A model generated the notes under the pieces. The model did no database searches. It saw only the letters and a list, made by a program, of their open reading frames with translations, and had not been told where the DNA came from. From assembly GCA_015069185.1 (NCBI GenBank), contig SVJB01000003.1:62001-126000 (forward strand): DNA of 64,000 nucleotides, read 5' to 3'. This document shows, piece after piece, positions 26,186-35,303 of this stretch. The stretch's first letter is position 1. Each line of letters starts with the position of its first letter. This DNA comes from Oscillospiraceae bacterium. Its GTDB lineage: Bacteria > Bacillota > Clostridia > UBA1212 > UBA1255. Position numbers and translations under genes: made by a program.

Positions 26186-27043
26186 ATGAAAAAAATATAT
26201 GTTTTAGTTATCGCATTAGTTATTATCTGTTCTATGATGGGTATTATGTCTGTTAGTGCGGCAGATAATAAAATTAGTGCAAAGGCCGGTGTAGCTACTG
26301 TTGATGGTGTTATCAGCGAAGGCGAGTACGGTGATGTTTTTGTAATGAATGGTTCTATTGGTGGCAATTTTGCCGGTGATCCGTTATCAGGCACATATGA
26401 TTGGCAGTTTGCATGGGCAGAGGATGCTTTGTATGTAGGTATCAAATATGATGAAGCGACAAATTATGGTCCTTACTTCCAGATGTGCTTTGCTCCTGTA
26501 GCAAATGATAAAATGCCTGCAGGCCAGGAAGGTTTATTCTATACTGCTACAACTGACGGTACTGCTGTTACTCTTCAGCAGCATCATCACAACACAAACT
26601 TAGCTGATGCTAATGCAAATATCCAGGATAAGACTGAGACAGCTGTTAAGAAGGAAGGTACTATTGTTACTATCGAATTCAAGATTCCGGTTGCATCATT
26701 CCAGATCAAGGGTGTATGTGAAGACTTTAAGTTTGCAGCAGGAGAACTCAGCGGTGCTATAGTTATGATGGAAGCTCCTAATGTTGGTATTAGTGCAACA
26801 GGTAGTACATCTGTATCTACAATTGGTTCAAAGTTCCCTGAATTAGATCTTGGTAAGATTACATTAAATGAACTTCCTCCAGAGCCCACAGAGGCACCTG
26901 CTACAGAAGCACCTGCAACAGAGGCTCCTGAAGCAACAAAAGCTCCTGTTAATGAGGAAAAGGGCGGATGTGGTTCATCCAGCGCTATTGCACAGGTAAT
27001 GTTAGTTTTAGGCGCAGCTTTAATCATCAAGAAAAAGAAATAA
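26186..27043 (+). CDS. Secreted surface protein with sugar-binding-like domain and Cys-containing C-terminal anchor
   Basis: A signal peptide (about 1-25, cut after VSA) is followed by a beta-rich domain (about 30-225) of DOMON/CBM9-like character, starting with VDGVISEGEY, a motif typical of that group. A Pro/Thr/Glu/Ala spacer (about 228-255) leads to GGCGSSS, one hydrophobic helix and a KKKK end. This resembles C-terminal sorting tails that carry an invariant Cys before a helix and a basic end, and is not an LPxTG signal. 285 residues; AAGGAGG lies before the ATG. It has its own promoter and terminator. Ligand and partner are unknown; heme, sugar or surface attachment are possible. Confidence 0.75.
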   Translation: MKKIYVLVIALVIICSMMGIMSVSAADNKISAKAGVATVDGVISEGEYGDVFVMNGSIGGNFAGDPLSGTYDWQFAWAEDALYVGIKYDEATNYGPYFQMCFAPVANDKMPAGQEGLFYTATTDGTAVTLQQHHHNTNLADANANIQDKTETAVKKEGTIVTIEFKIPVASFQIKGVCEDFKFAAGELSGAIVMMEAPNVGISATGSTSVSTIGSKFPELDLGKITLNELPPEPTEAPATEAPATEAPEATKAPVNEEKGGCGSSSAIAQVMLVLGAALIIKKKK

Positions 27044-27086
27044 TTTTTTGAAATAGCATAAAAATTATTATTGCACAATAAGTATA

Positions 27087-27119
27087 AGAGGAGAAACTTT
27101 TAATATAGGTTTCTCCTCT
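27087..27119. terminator. Terminator after the anchored surface protein
   Basis: AGAGGAGAAAC (27087-27097) pairs with GTTTCTCCTCT (27109-27119), an 11-bp perfect stem, followed by CGCTTTT. Confidence 0.8.
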
Positions 27120-27129
27120 CGCTTTTGAT

Positions 27130-27172
27130 AAAACAACAAGGCGGCTTCGTAAAGAAGACGCCTTGTTGTTTT
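27130..27172. terminator. Second terminator hairpin before the helicase gene
   Basis: AAAACAACAAGGCG (27130-27143) pairs with CGCCTTGTTGTTTT (27159-27172), a perfect 14-bp stem whose arms carry A and T runs, so it can work on either strand. Confidence 0.85.
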
Positions 27173-27221
27173 ATATAAGAATTTTACATTAAATGGAACA
27201 GACTTCACGTAAGGAGTATTA

Positions 27222-28886
27222 ATGAATAACAACGAGATAATCAACAAACTAAGTGAGACACAAAGGAAGATATGTATGCACGACAAAGGCTTTGCACTTG
27301 TGCTTGCAGGACCGGGAAGTGGCAAGACAACGGTGACAGTAACACGCATATGTATGTTAACTACAAAGTATGAGAGACCTGAACGTATTCTTTGTCAGAC
27401 CTTTACAGTTGCTGCTGCAAACGAAATGCGAAGTCGGTATATGCAATATATTGGTGATACTATACTGAATAATAAGATAAGCAAAACACCACATTTCTCT
27501 ACAATACATAGCTTCTGCCTTGGATTATTACATAAATATGCCATATCGCATAGTACAAAATATGCTGTTATAGATGGGATGCAGGTACGAGAAATAATAA
27601 AAGATATATATATCCAGATAAATAATAAAACACCTGATGATTCAACAATCGACAGCCTTGTATCAGCTATAAGTGCAGCGCGAACAAGGAAAGGTGCTAT
27701 TACTACCCAAGTTAAGAATTTTCACAAAATAGTGGAGCAGTATCAGACTACCAAGAAGGCAAACAGTATGATTGATTATGATGATATGATATTTCTCACA
27801 TTAGATATCCTGAACAAAGACAAAACATTCAGAGAAAGCATCCAAAATCGATACGATTATATACTGCTTGACGAAGCGCAGGATATGACTAAAACACAGT
27901 TTGATATAATACGCCATATTGCACCCGATAGAAACATTTTCGTGGTAGCAGACGATGACCAAAGTATTTATGGCTTCAGAGGCGCGGATCCAACCGAACT
28001 TATGCAATTTGTAGAGTCATACGGAAATGTAAATAAGTATTATTTGGAGCAGAATTATAGATCACAGGCAAGTATAGTAGATTTATCTGTGAAAATCATA
28101 GGAAACAATAAAAGAAGATATAAGAAAAATCTTTACACAGATAAGAAAGCTACATGTAAAGTAGATATTTTGCATTTCCCTGACAATATAATGCAGGCAA
28201 TGTATGTCTGTAAGATGTGTAATAAACATCAGGGGACAACAGCCGTGCTTTATAGAAATAATGCCTCAGGATTATTACTAAGGGCTGCGATGAGAACGGA
28301 GGGGATCAACTACAAAATTGCGGAGGGAACAATAAGAACACAGGAGATTCCGTTGGTGAACAAATATGTAGACACAGTGAGAAAAATGCAGCAAGAGGCC
28401 CGCTTGATAATACCGTCGCCTGAAAGGATTTTCACCCGTATGGTTCGGGATGGTCTAGAGCAATATGCTGATGAATATTGCGAGATAACAGGCCAGATGA
28501 AGCATTACAAGAATCAGGTTCTTAGTTTTCTAAAATATATTAGCAGTACATGCAGTAGTTATGGACAGCTGATAAAACTATTGGACATGATTGATAATGA
28601 TAGCCAAAGTCACGATACAGCAACAGTGGTATTATCCACAATTCATAGCTCCAAAGGATTAGAGTATGACAATGTTTTTATCATTGACCTGATATATGAT
28701 GAATTTCCGGGGCAAAATGTAGTTACGGAGGATCGACTTGAAGAAGAAAGGCGACTTTTCTACGTTGCGATAACACGGGCAAAGGATAAACTAACACTTT
28801 GCTACCCGGAAAAATGCTTTACGACAAAGGAAGTCCCAAGTATATTTGTAGAGGAAAGCAGACGAGCGCTTCGCACCTGTAATTAA
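27222..28886 (+). CDS. Short UvrD/Rep-type superfamily 1 DNA helicase
   Basis: ATP-dependent 3'-5' DNA helicase. Motif I AGPGSGKTT (29-37), motif II LLDEAQD, motif III DDDQSIYGFRGAD, motif IV with EQNYRS, motif V TIHSSKGLEYD and motif VI FYVAITRAKDKL are all present. At 554 residues it is about 170 shorter than PcrA/UvrD, so parts of the accessory subdomains are reduced. An ATG at 27222 follows AAGGAG. It is convergent with the P-loop ATPase gene; the two stop codons touch (28886 and 28887). It could act in repair or replication restart. PcrA itself is probably encoded elsewhere. Confidence 0.88.
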   Translation: MNNNEIINKLSETQRKICMHDKGFALVLAGPGSGKTTVTVTRICMLTTKYERPERILCQTFTVAAANEMRSRYMQYIGDTILNNKISKTPHFSTIHSFCLGLLHKYAISHSTKYAVIDGMQVREIIKDIYIQINNKTPDDSTIDSLVSAISAARTRKGAITTQVKNFHKIVEQYQTTKKANSMIDYDDMIFLTLDILNKDKTFRESIQNRYDYILLDEAQDMTKTQFDIIRHIAPDRNIFVVADDDQSIYGFRGADPTELMQFVESYGNVNKYYLEQNYRSQASIVDLSVKIIGNNKRRYKKNLYTDKKATCKVDILHFPDNIMQAMYVCKMCNKHQGTTAVLYRNNASGLLLRAAMRTEGINYKIAEGTIRTQEIPLVNKYVDTVRKMQQEARLIIPSPERIFTRMVRDGLEQYADEYCEITGQMKHYKNQVLSFLKYISSTCSSYGQLIKLLDMIDNDSQSHDTATVVLSTIHSSKGLEYDNVFIIDLIYDEFPGQNVVTEDRLEEERRLFYVAITRAKDKLTLCYPEKCFTTKEVPSIFVEESRRALRTCN

Positions 28887-29972
28887 CTAACCATGTATAA
28901 TCTCGGATATTACTTTATCACAATACATATTCAGACTCTCAAAATCCATAGCTGAAATATAAATTTTCTCAATCTCGGCATGCTTAATGCGTGCTCGGTT
29001 AAGTGCTCGCATCGCACGATCCAGTAGCTCGTCAAAACGAATGTTATTATATTTTAGATCATCTTTGGCGGAATATAGAGAATATTCGCATAGGAAACCG
29101 TCTAATGGATAATCATAATATGAATCTGTTGCATCTACTGCGTGATAAGAATTAGATGTAACCACTGCGACACCGATGTCCGGAATAATAACATGTTCCA
29201 GCACATCGGAGTCAAAGCCACAGTATATGCTTTGAGTATTCAGACCACAACATAGTGCTTTGTTGCGAACAGTTTTCAAAATGGCGGAGGCATTGATCCC
29301 GTAAAAAGTCTTGATAGAGTATGTTTTATAATCGCCTACAAGATTGCCTATATCACCGCGATATCCTGCCGGTGTGATGGCTGTGGCAAAGAATGCAAAG
29401 TCTTTGCCGTGAACACTTTGCTCGGCAAATCCGTTAAAAATCTCACTGGTAAGCTCTAATGTAAACAGATTTATTTTTTCTGTTTCTGTAGAAGCCCGCA
29501 CAATATAGTTGCTGTCATCATATATATTTCCTGCTGCTGCCAGATAGCTGTATGCCCGCTGATAATACACTTGTTTATCAAACATCAGATCAGCTATATT
29601 ATGCTTGTAGCTACGTAGTCTGTCGCAATCCCAGAAGTCTCCAAGATTAATTATATTATCCCGTGCGCCTGCACAGTAAGGATCAACTGAATGAGGACTG
29701 GTACCGTCAATGACAATCACACCGGCATCCCGGCAAATGACGCCGTCGAGGCTATCTGGATCGCCGGAGCAATGAATAATATCCATCATGCAATCAGTGG
29801 CATCAAGCTCTGATATTACTTTCTTTATAAAAGTTGATTTACCTGTGCCGGGGCCACCCTTCAGAATATATAAATTACATGAGTCAATATTAGAAAGTTG
29901 ATTGTAAAAACCGGCAAAACCCTTCCTGGTATTGCCTCCCAGATAAATGTGACGCTTATTGTAGTTAGCCAT
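28887..29972 (-). CDS. P-loop ATPase of unknown role (PRK06851-like)
   Basis: A soluble 361-residue protein with Walker A GGPGTGKST at 39-47 and a segment VIDGTSPHSVDP near residue 86-97 typical of a group of clostridial ATPases annotated only as hypothetical. A short stretch near 113-170 and Cys residues near 68, 99 and 238 have no recognised purpose. The ATG at 29972 on the minus strand has GGAAGGCAA before it. It is divergent from polA and convergent with the helicase. I recognise the family but know of no function. Confidence 0.65.
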   Translation of the reverse strand: MANYNKRHIYLGGNTRKGFAGFYNQLSNIDSCNLYILKGGPGTGKSTFIKKVISELDATDCMMDIIHCSGDPDSLDGVICRDAGVIVIDGTSPHSVDPYCAGARDNIINLGDFWDCDRLRSYKHNIADLMFDKQVYYQRAYSYLAAAGNIYDDSNYIVRASTETEKINLFTLELTSEIFNGFAEQSVHGKDFAFFATAITPAGYRGDIGNLVGDYKTYSIKTFYGINASAILKTVRNKALCCGLNTQSIYCGFDSDVLEHVIIPDIGVAVVTSNSYHAVDATDSYYDYPLDGFLCEYSLYSAKDDLKYNNIRFDELLDRAMRALNRARIKHAEIEKIYISAMDFESLNMYCDKVISEIIHG

Positions 29973-30069
29973 AATTATTGCCTTCCTTGATGTGTTACAG
30001 AGTAAATTGTATGCATTTTGGTTAATATGTGTTACAATACGTAAGAATATTACAAACGGCAGGTATTTT

Positions 30070-32700
30070 ATGAAAACGATGTTGTTAATAGACGGAAACA
30101 GTATTATAAACAGAGCATTTTACGCAACTCAGAATACATTTATGACAAATAGTCGCGGAGTGCCTACCGGCGCGGTGTATGGCTTTCTAAACATTTATCT
30201 GAAACAAATCACGCAGGTAGATCCGGATTATGTTTGCGTTGCCTTCGATGTGCATAAGCCAACCTTCCGTCATGAGCAGTACACTCAGTACAAAGCCGGT
30301 CGTAAAGGTATGCCTGATGAACTTGCATCTCAAATGCCTATTCTTAAGAATATTCTTAAAGCAATGAATGTAACATATATTGAGTGTCCCGGATATGAAG
30401 CAGATGATATCATTGGCACCTTTTCACGGATAGCTTGTGAAAACGAAGTTAACTGCCGTATCCTTACCGGAGACCGTGATGCCTTGCAGCTTATTAATGA
30501 GTATGTTCACGTACTCCTGTATGTATCCAAACCTGGTCATCCTGACATTGTAGACATGGATATTACTGCAGTTAATGATAAGTACGGTGTAGATCCATTA
30601 CAGCTAATTGATGTGAAGGCGCTGATGGGCGATGCCTCCGACAATATTCCCGGCGTGCTGGGTGTGGGCGAGAAGACGGCTCTGGACTTGATATCTACCC
30701 ATGGTTCACTGGATAATGTATATGAAAATCTTGACAAAATAACTAAGAAAGCTTTGAATGCTAAGCTAACAGCCGGCAAAGACAGCGCATATATGAGCTA
30801 TGATCTTGGTAAGATTTGTAAATATGCACCAATAGACACGACTCTGGCATCTATTAGTCACAGAGAATACAATCACCCTGAATTTGCAGCTCTATTAGAC
30901 GAATTGGAGCTTCGCTCTTTGAAACAGAAGCTGGGCTACAACGATCCTTCTAAGTTTACATCTACAGAAAATGATGATGAACTTACTCTGTTTGGCTTTA
31001 CGGAAAGTAACGGTACAGATGAATCTGAGGCGCCAACAAGAGATAAACCTACAGAATTTCTGGAGTATGTTTGTGAAAATAATGTAAATCATGTGTTTGT
31101 GTATACGTATATACCGGATGGTGCTCACAGACCATCGTTTATAGATGTTCAGTCAGACGCACATGCCTGTAGATATGATGTGGAGACAGGAGATGCTACG
31201 CAATTTGCCGCTTTGACAAGTATCCTTGAGAATCCGGGTATTTCCAAGGTGACATATGACGCAAAGCCTCTGTATCTGTGGCTGCTGTCTCAGGGTAGCA
31301 TGCCTGTAAATATATCTTTTGACATTCTTATCGCTGCATATTTAGCGGATCCAACAAGAAAGATAAACAGCCTTGATGATGCTGCTCGCTTTTTTACCCA
31401 TAAAACTATTGTGCCGGGAGTGTTTGCTTTAGAGCCTGTATATCAGGAGGCGCGCGCGAAATTAACAGCAGACGGTCTTGATTATCTGATGTATAACGTA
31501 GAGATGCCTCTGATAGAGGTACTGGCTGCCTTTGAATACGATGGTTTCCGCGTTGATGGAGAGGAATTAAAGCGCCAGGGCATGAATATCGATGATACTA
31601 TTGCCACTTGTGAAAAGGAAATTTACCAATTGGCAGGTCATGAATTTAATATTAATTCACCTAAACAGCTGTCAGTTGTGTTGTTTGATGAGATGGGAAT
31701 CAAACCCAAGAAAAAGACAAAAAGTGGATATTCTACGGGTATGGAGGCTATTGAAGATCTTGCCGATATGCACGAGATAATTCCTTTAATTATTGAATAC
31801 AGGCAGAACACAAAGCTCAAATCAACATATATTACAGGTTTGCAAAGTCAGATTAATAGAGAAACGGGGCGCGTTCACTCCAGCTTCAACCAGACTGTAA
31901 CAGCTACAGGACGCATCAGTAGCACTGAACCAAATCTACAGAACATTCCTGTTCGCAGTCCCCTTGGCAGATTAATCCGTAAAGCTTTCCTGCCGGCAGA
32001 TGATAACCATATATTGCTTGATGCAGACTATTCGCAGATTGAACTACGTGTACTGGCACATATGTCAGGGGATACTGCTATGATTGATGCCTTTACCTCC
32101 GGCAAAGATATACATGCGGCAACAGCAGCCAAGGTAAACGGTGTTGATATTTCAGAAGTTACATCCGAGATGCGCGGTAGGGCTAAGGCAGTAAATTTTG
32201 GTATAGTTTATGGTATGAGCGACTTTGGTCTGGCAAAGGATCTTGGCATCAGTGTTTCGGAAGCAAAACGTTATATTGAGGCATATTTCCGTGAGTATAG
32301 TAGTGCCAAAGAATTTATAGACAACTTGATTACTGTGGCTCACGAATGTGGTTATGCTTCTACACTTATGGGTAGACGAAGATACATCCCGGAATTCACA
32401 TCAGCCAAATATCAGATTCGCAGCTTTGGAGATCGTGTTGCACGCAATATGCCGATACAAGGCACAGCAGCTGATATTATTAAAATTGCCATGGTACGGG
32501 TGTATAACGCTTTGAAGCAAGGTGGATTTAAATCACGGCTAATATTACAAGTCCACGACTCGCTGCTGATTGATACAGCTATTGATGAAAAAGAAGCTGT
32601 TATGAAAATACTACGTGAGAATATGGAGAATGCTTATAGCATGAGTGTGCCTCTTAAAGTGAATATTTGTGAAGGCGCCAATTGGTATGATTGTAAATAA
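30070..32700 (+). CDS. polA: DNA polymerase I
   Basis: Repair and Okazaki-fragment polymerase, 876 residues from the ATG at 30070 behind CGGCAGG. The 5'-3' exonuclease domain fills about 1-290. The 3'-5' exonuclease domain (about 310-470) lacks the DxE motif, so proofreading is probably lost, as in Bacillus and Thermus enzymes. The polymerase domain has motif A (DADYSQIELR), motif B (RGRAKAVNFGIVYG) and motif C reading QVHDSLL, where nearly all homologs have HDE. An upstream in-frame start at 29992 has no ribosome site. coaE follows after 17 nt, the common clostridial order. Confidence 0.95.
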   Translation: MKTMLLIDGNSIINRAFYATQNTFMTNSRGVPTGAVYGFLNIYLKQITQVDPDYVCVAFDVHKPTFRHEQYTQYKAGRKGMPDELASQMPILKNILKAMNVTYIECPGYEADDIIGTFSRIACENEVNCRILTGDRDALQLINEYVHVLLYVSKPGHPDIVDMDITAVNDKYGVDPLQLIDVKALMGDASDNIPGVLGVGEKTALDLISTHGSLDNVYENLDKITKKALNAKLTAGKDSAYMSYDLGKICKYAPIDTTLASISHREYNHPEFAALLDELELRSLKQKLGYNDPSKFTSTENDDELTLFGFTESNGTDESEAPTRDKPTEFLEYVCENNVNHVFVYTYIPDGAHRPSFIDVQSDAHACRYDVETGDATQFAALTSILENPGISKVTYDAKPLYLWLLSQGSMPVNISFDILIAAYLADPTRKINSLDDAARFFTHKTIVPGVFALEPVYQEARAKLTADGLDYLMYNVEMPLIEVLAAFEYDGFRVDGEELKRQGMNIDDTIATCEKEIYQLAGHEFNINSPKQLSVVLFDEMGIKPKKKTKSGYSTGMEAIEDLADMHEIIPLIIEYRQNTKLKSTYITGLQSQINRETGRVHSSFNQTVTATGRISSTEPNLQNIPVRSPLGRLIRKAFLPADDNHILLDADYSQIELRVLAHMSGDTAMIDAFTSGKDIHAATAAKVNGVDISEVTSEMRGRAKAVNFGIVYGMSDFGLAKDLGISVSEAKRYIEAYFREYSSAKEFIDNLITVAHECGYASTLMGRRRYIPEFTSAKYQIRSFGDRVARNMPIQGTAADIIKIAMVRVYNALKQGGFKSRLILQVHDSLLIDTAIDEKEAVMKILRENMENAYSMSVPLKVNICEGANWYDCK

Positions 32701-32717
32701 GGAAAGAGGGAATAGAC

Positions 32718-33323
32718 GTGAAAATATTAGGTGTTACAGGAGGCAGTGGTACTGGAAAATCAAGTGTGTGTACCATTCTAAAAGAAGAAGGCGGCAAGAT
32801 TATTGATGCAGATAAAATAACACGTAAGTTACAACAAAAGGGCGGCGCTGCATACGAAGAAATCGTAGCTGTTTTCACAGAAGCTGTACTGCTTCCGGAT
32901 GGGGAACTGGATCGTAAAAAATTAGGCGATATTGTGTTTGCTGATCCTGTCGCTCTTCGTACGCTTAACAGCATTGTACATAAACATGTTACTAAAGAAA
33001 TTAAAAGACGAGTTGCCAAATATAGCGCTGACGATACAGGCAAATACCGTTTTTTGGTGCTTGACGTACCGATTCCTATTGAAGAAGGATTTTTCGACAC
33101 TGTAGATTATGTGTGGGCAGTTGTGGCAAATAACGATCTGAGAGTAGCTAGGCTGATGCAGCGTATGGGTATTACTGAAGAGGAAGCTGAGAAACGTATC
33201 AGCGCTCAGATGAGCAATCGTGAATATGAGGAATTGGCTGATTGTACTATTGAAAATGAGGAGGATATTTTCCGCCTCCGTTCGTTGGTAGCGTATGAAT
33301 TAAAAAGATTCCTGGCACAATAA
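32718..33323 (+). CDS. coaE: Dephospho-CoA kinase
   Basis: Phosphorylates the 3'-hydroxyl of dephospho-CoA, the last step of coenzyme A synthesis. The P-loop GGSGTGKS is at 8-15, with the DADKI/TR segment near 33-38 and an RMGITEEEA lid near 150 that contacts ATP. The length is 201 residues. The start codon is GTG at 32718 behind GAAAGAGGG. It is 17 nt downstream of polA and probably in the same transcript. A weak -10 (TATACT, 33354-33359) downstream belongs to the aquaporin gene. Confidence 0.93.
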   Translation: MKILGVTGGSGTGKSSVCTILKEEGGKIIDADKITRKLQQKGGAAYEEIVAVFTEAVLLPDGELDRKKLGDIVFADPVALRTLNSIVHKHVTKEIKRRVAKYSADDTGKYRFLVLDVPIPIEEGFFDTVDYVWAVVANNDLRVARLMQRMGITEEEAEKRISAQMSNREYEELADCTIENEEDIFRLRSLVAYELKRFLAQ

Positions 33324-33421
33324 AAAAATATTTTAGATAATGATAGAATGTGTTATACTTATATCAAACCTGGTAAGAGATTCAAACTGGGAAATTGAAA
33401 TTGAATAAAGGAGATGTTTGT

Positions 33422-34129
33422 ATGAAGAAATACTTCGCGGAATTTATCGGAACTCTTGTTTTAGTTGTTTTCGGCTGTGGTAGTGCAGTAGCTGCGAACA
33501 CACTGCTTGGCGGTGAGTTTGTATCCGCGCCACTGTCTTTTTCCACGCTGTTAATTGCCTTTGCATTTGGCCTTAGCATCGTTGCAATGGCATATTCTGT
33601 AGGTAATATTTCAGGTTGTCATATTAACCCTGCTGTTTCACTGGCTATGTTGATTAATGGCTCTTTGAAAATTGTTGATTTCATTGGTTATGTAGTAGCT
33701 CAGTTCTTAGGCGCTATTGCCGGCGCAGGTATTCTGGTTGCTTTCTTTGGTAGCAATGATTCTTTGGGTCAGAACGGTTACGGCAACGCCAGCGCGTTGG
33801 GAACCGAGATGTGGCAGGCATTTGCTGTAGAGGTTGTGCTGACTTTTGTATTTATCTTTGCAATTTTAGGTGTTACATCTAAGATTGAGAATAGTAGTGT
33901 GACAGGCTTGGTTATTGGCTTGACACTCACATTAGTTCACATTCTTGGTATTCCTTTTACAGGAACTTCTGTGAACCCCGCAAGAAGCTTTGGCCCTGCA
34001 CTCCTGGCAGGAGGAGAGGCTTTATCTCAGGTTTGGTTGTTTATTGTGGCTCCATTGGTTGGTAGCGCATTGGCAGCCATCGTTTATAAAGTGCTAACTT
34101 CAAAGAAGAAGGAAATAAGCGCTCAATAA
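33422..34129 (+). CDS. aqpZ: Aquaporin Z-like water channel
   Basis: Six-helix MIP-family channel, 235 residues from the ATG at 33422 behind AAAGGAG. The two half-helix motifs are NPA at 69-71 and NPA at 185-187. The selectivity filter can be read as F49, H173, T182 and R188, the water-specific set of AqpZ rather than the glycerol type. In-frame codons upstream (33395) lack a ribosome site. Monocistronic: TATACT at 33354 is a likely -10, and a strong terminator follows. Confidence 0.88.
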   Translation: MKKYFAEFIGTLVLVVFGCGSAVAANTLLGGEFVSAPLSFSTLLIAFAFGLSIVAMAYSVGNISGCHINPAVSLAMLINGSLKIVDFIGYVVAQFLGAIAGAGILVAFFGSNDSLGQNGYGNASALGTEMWQAFAVEVVLTFVFIFAILGVTSKIENSSVTGLVIGLTLTLVHILGIPFTGTSVNPARSFGPALLAGGEALSQVWLFIVAPLVGSALAAIVYKVLTSKKKEISAQ

Positions 34130-34158
34130 ATGCTTAATATAAGAATTATAAAAGCCAT

Positions 34159-34196
34159 AAGAAGTCTGATTCGCAATGCAGAGAATCAGACTTCTT
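34159..34196 (+). terminator. Terminator after the aquaporin gene
   Basis: AAGAAGTCTGATTC (34159-34172) pairs perfectly with GAATCAGACTTCTT (34183-34196), and a long T tract follows within 10 nt. Confidence 0.92.
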
Positions 34197-34219
34197 TGTA
34201 CTTTTTTTATTTGTTAATA

Positions 34220-34248
34220 TTGACACAAAGGAGCCAAAATAGTACTAT
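34220..34248 (+). promoter_or_regulatory. Promoter at the head of the long ireB-to-nudix gene run
   Basis: TTGACA (34220-34225) and TACTAT (34243-34248) with a 17-nt spacer; the start point would be near 34256, just before the HPr-like gene. This is the only clear promoter I see before 51 kb on this strand. Confidence 0.6.
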
Positions 34249-34282
34249 AAACAGTGTATATTTTTTTTAGGAGATGTTGATT

Positions 34283-34525
34283 ATGAAGAGTATGATGATA
34301 ACACTTAAGTCTATTGAGGACGTAAAGATTTTTATAAATGAAGTTAACAAATTGTCTTGCGATGCTGATCTTACATCAGGTAGATATGTCATTGATGCAA
34401 AGTCGATTATGGGTATTTTCTCACTTGATCTTGCTAATGCAATTAAGTTAGATGTACATTGCAAAGAAGAAGACAACAATGTAAAGTCTTTCTTTGATGC
34501 TATTGCAAAATTCGAAGCGAAATAA
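34283..34525 (+). CDS. HPr-family protein lacking the catalytic histidine
   Basis: 80 residues with the HPr fold pattern. The segment KSIMGIFSLDL (40-50) matches the regulatory Ser46 region of HPr, with S41 as the equivalent serine. The active-site His15 region is replaced by Ile-Glu-Asp-Val-Lys, so PEP-dependent phosphotransfer is not possible. Known non-catalytic relatives such as Crh act in regulation through the serine; the same is inferred here. The ATG at 34283 follows AGGAGATG. It precedes the ireB gene by 19 nt. Confidence 0.8.
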   Translation: MKSMMITLKSIEDVKIFINEVNKLSCDADLTSGRYVIDAKSIMGIFSLDLANAIKLDVHCKEEDNNVKSFFDAIAKFEAK

Positions 34526-34544
34526 TTTTAGGAAGTGGTAGTAA

Positions 34545-34832
34545 ATGGATCTTACAAACACCATGTTTTTTGTAGTGCCAAATGAAACGCAGCCTCAGGT
34601 AAGTGAAGTGCTGCATGATATATATTTTGCACTTAAAGAAAAGGGATATAACCCAATAAGCCAATTGGTTGGTTATGTTATGTCAGGTGATCCGACATAT
34701 ATAACAAATTATAAGAATGCCAGATCGATGATCACTCGCATTGAGCGTGACGAGATTATTGAGGCGTTATTTGAATTCTATATTGCAGAGAATTACGAAA
34801 AAAATGCCGACGATGATGTCAAGGTTCAGTAA
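34545..34832 (+). CDS. ireB: IreB-family regulatory phosphoprotein (UPF0297)
   Basis: 95 residues matching the YrzL/IreB family throughout, including DIYFALKEKGYNPISQLVGY and the ITRIERDE segment. In Enterococcus faecalis IreB is phosphorylated by the Ser/Thr kinase IreK and limits cephalosporin tolerance. The order ireB-ruvX-yrzB is conserved in Firmicutes and is kept here. The start ATG at 34545 follows AGGAAGTGG. Co-transcribed with ruvX, 21 nt downstream. Confidence 0.92.
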   Translation: MDLTNTMFFVVPNETQPQVSEVLHDIYFALKEKGYNPISQLVGYVMSGDPTYITNYKNARSMITRIERDEIIEALFEFYIAENYEKNADDDVKVQ

Positions 34833-34853
34833 TCCGGAATCAGGGGGATCGTT

Positions 34854-35276
34854 TTGAGAATACTTGGTTTGGATTACGGTGACTCTCGTGTGGGAGTTGC
34901 CGTAAGTGATGAATCTCAGAAAATTGCTTTTGATTGCGGCATTATAGATGCTAAGAAAGGGAAACGATTTGTAGCTGAGCAAGTTCTTTCCACAATGGAT
35001 AGGTATGCTACCAATAAGGTAATTATAGGATATCCTATGAATATGGATGGTAGTTGCGGTTTCCGAGTAAAAGCCACAGAGAAATTTGCTCGGTTCTTAC
35101 ATGAACAAAGGCCTGAGATTATTATTGAATTTTTTGATGAGAGACTGACAACTAAGAGTGCAGATGCTGCTCTGTTGGAGATGGGGGTCTCGCAAAGGCA
35201 CAAGGGAATGAATGACATAATTGCGGCGATGCTTATTTTGCAAGCATATCTTGATCGCCAGTCAAATGCTGAATGA
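34854..35276 (+). CDS. ruvX: Putative pre-16S rRNA/Holliday junction nuclease
   Basis: RNase H-fold nuclease (YqgF family), 140 residues. The first acidic residue is in GLDYGDSRVGVAVSD near the N-terminus, the second in FDERLTT, and the third in the closing NDIIAAMLIL segment. It matures 16S rRNA 5' ends in some bacteria; a junction-resolving role is proposed for others. The start codon is TTG at 34854, 6 nt after a strong AGGGGG site; no ATG fits. It lies between ireB and yrzB. Confidence 0.9.
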   Translation: MRILGLDYGDSRVGVAVSDESQKIAFDCGIIDAKKGKRFVAEQVLSTMDRYATNKVIIGYPMNMDGSCGFRVKATEKFARFLHEQRPEIIIEFFDERLTTKSADAALLEMGVSQRHKGMNDIIAAMLILQAYLDRQSNAE

Positions 35277-35303
35277 TATAGAGAATTAACCGGAGGATAG
35301 AGT

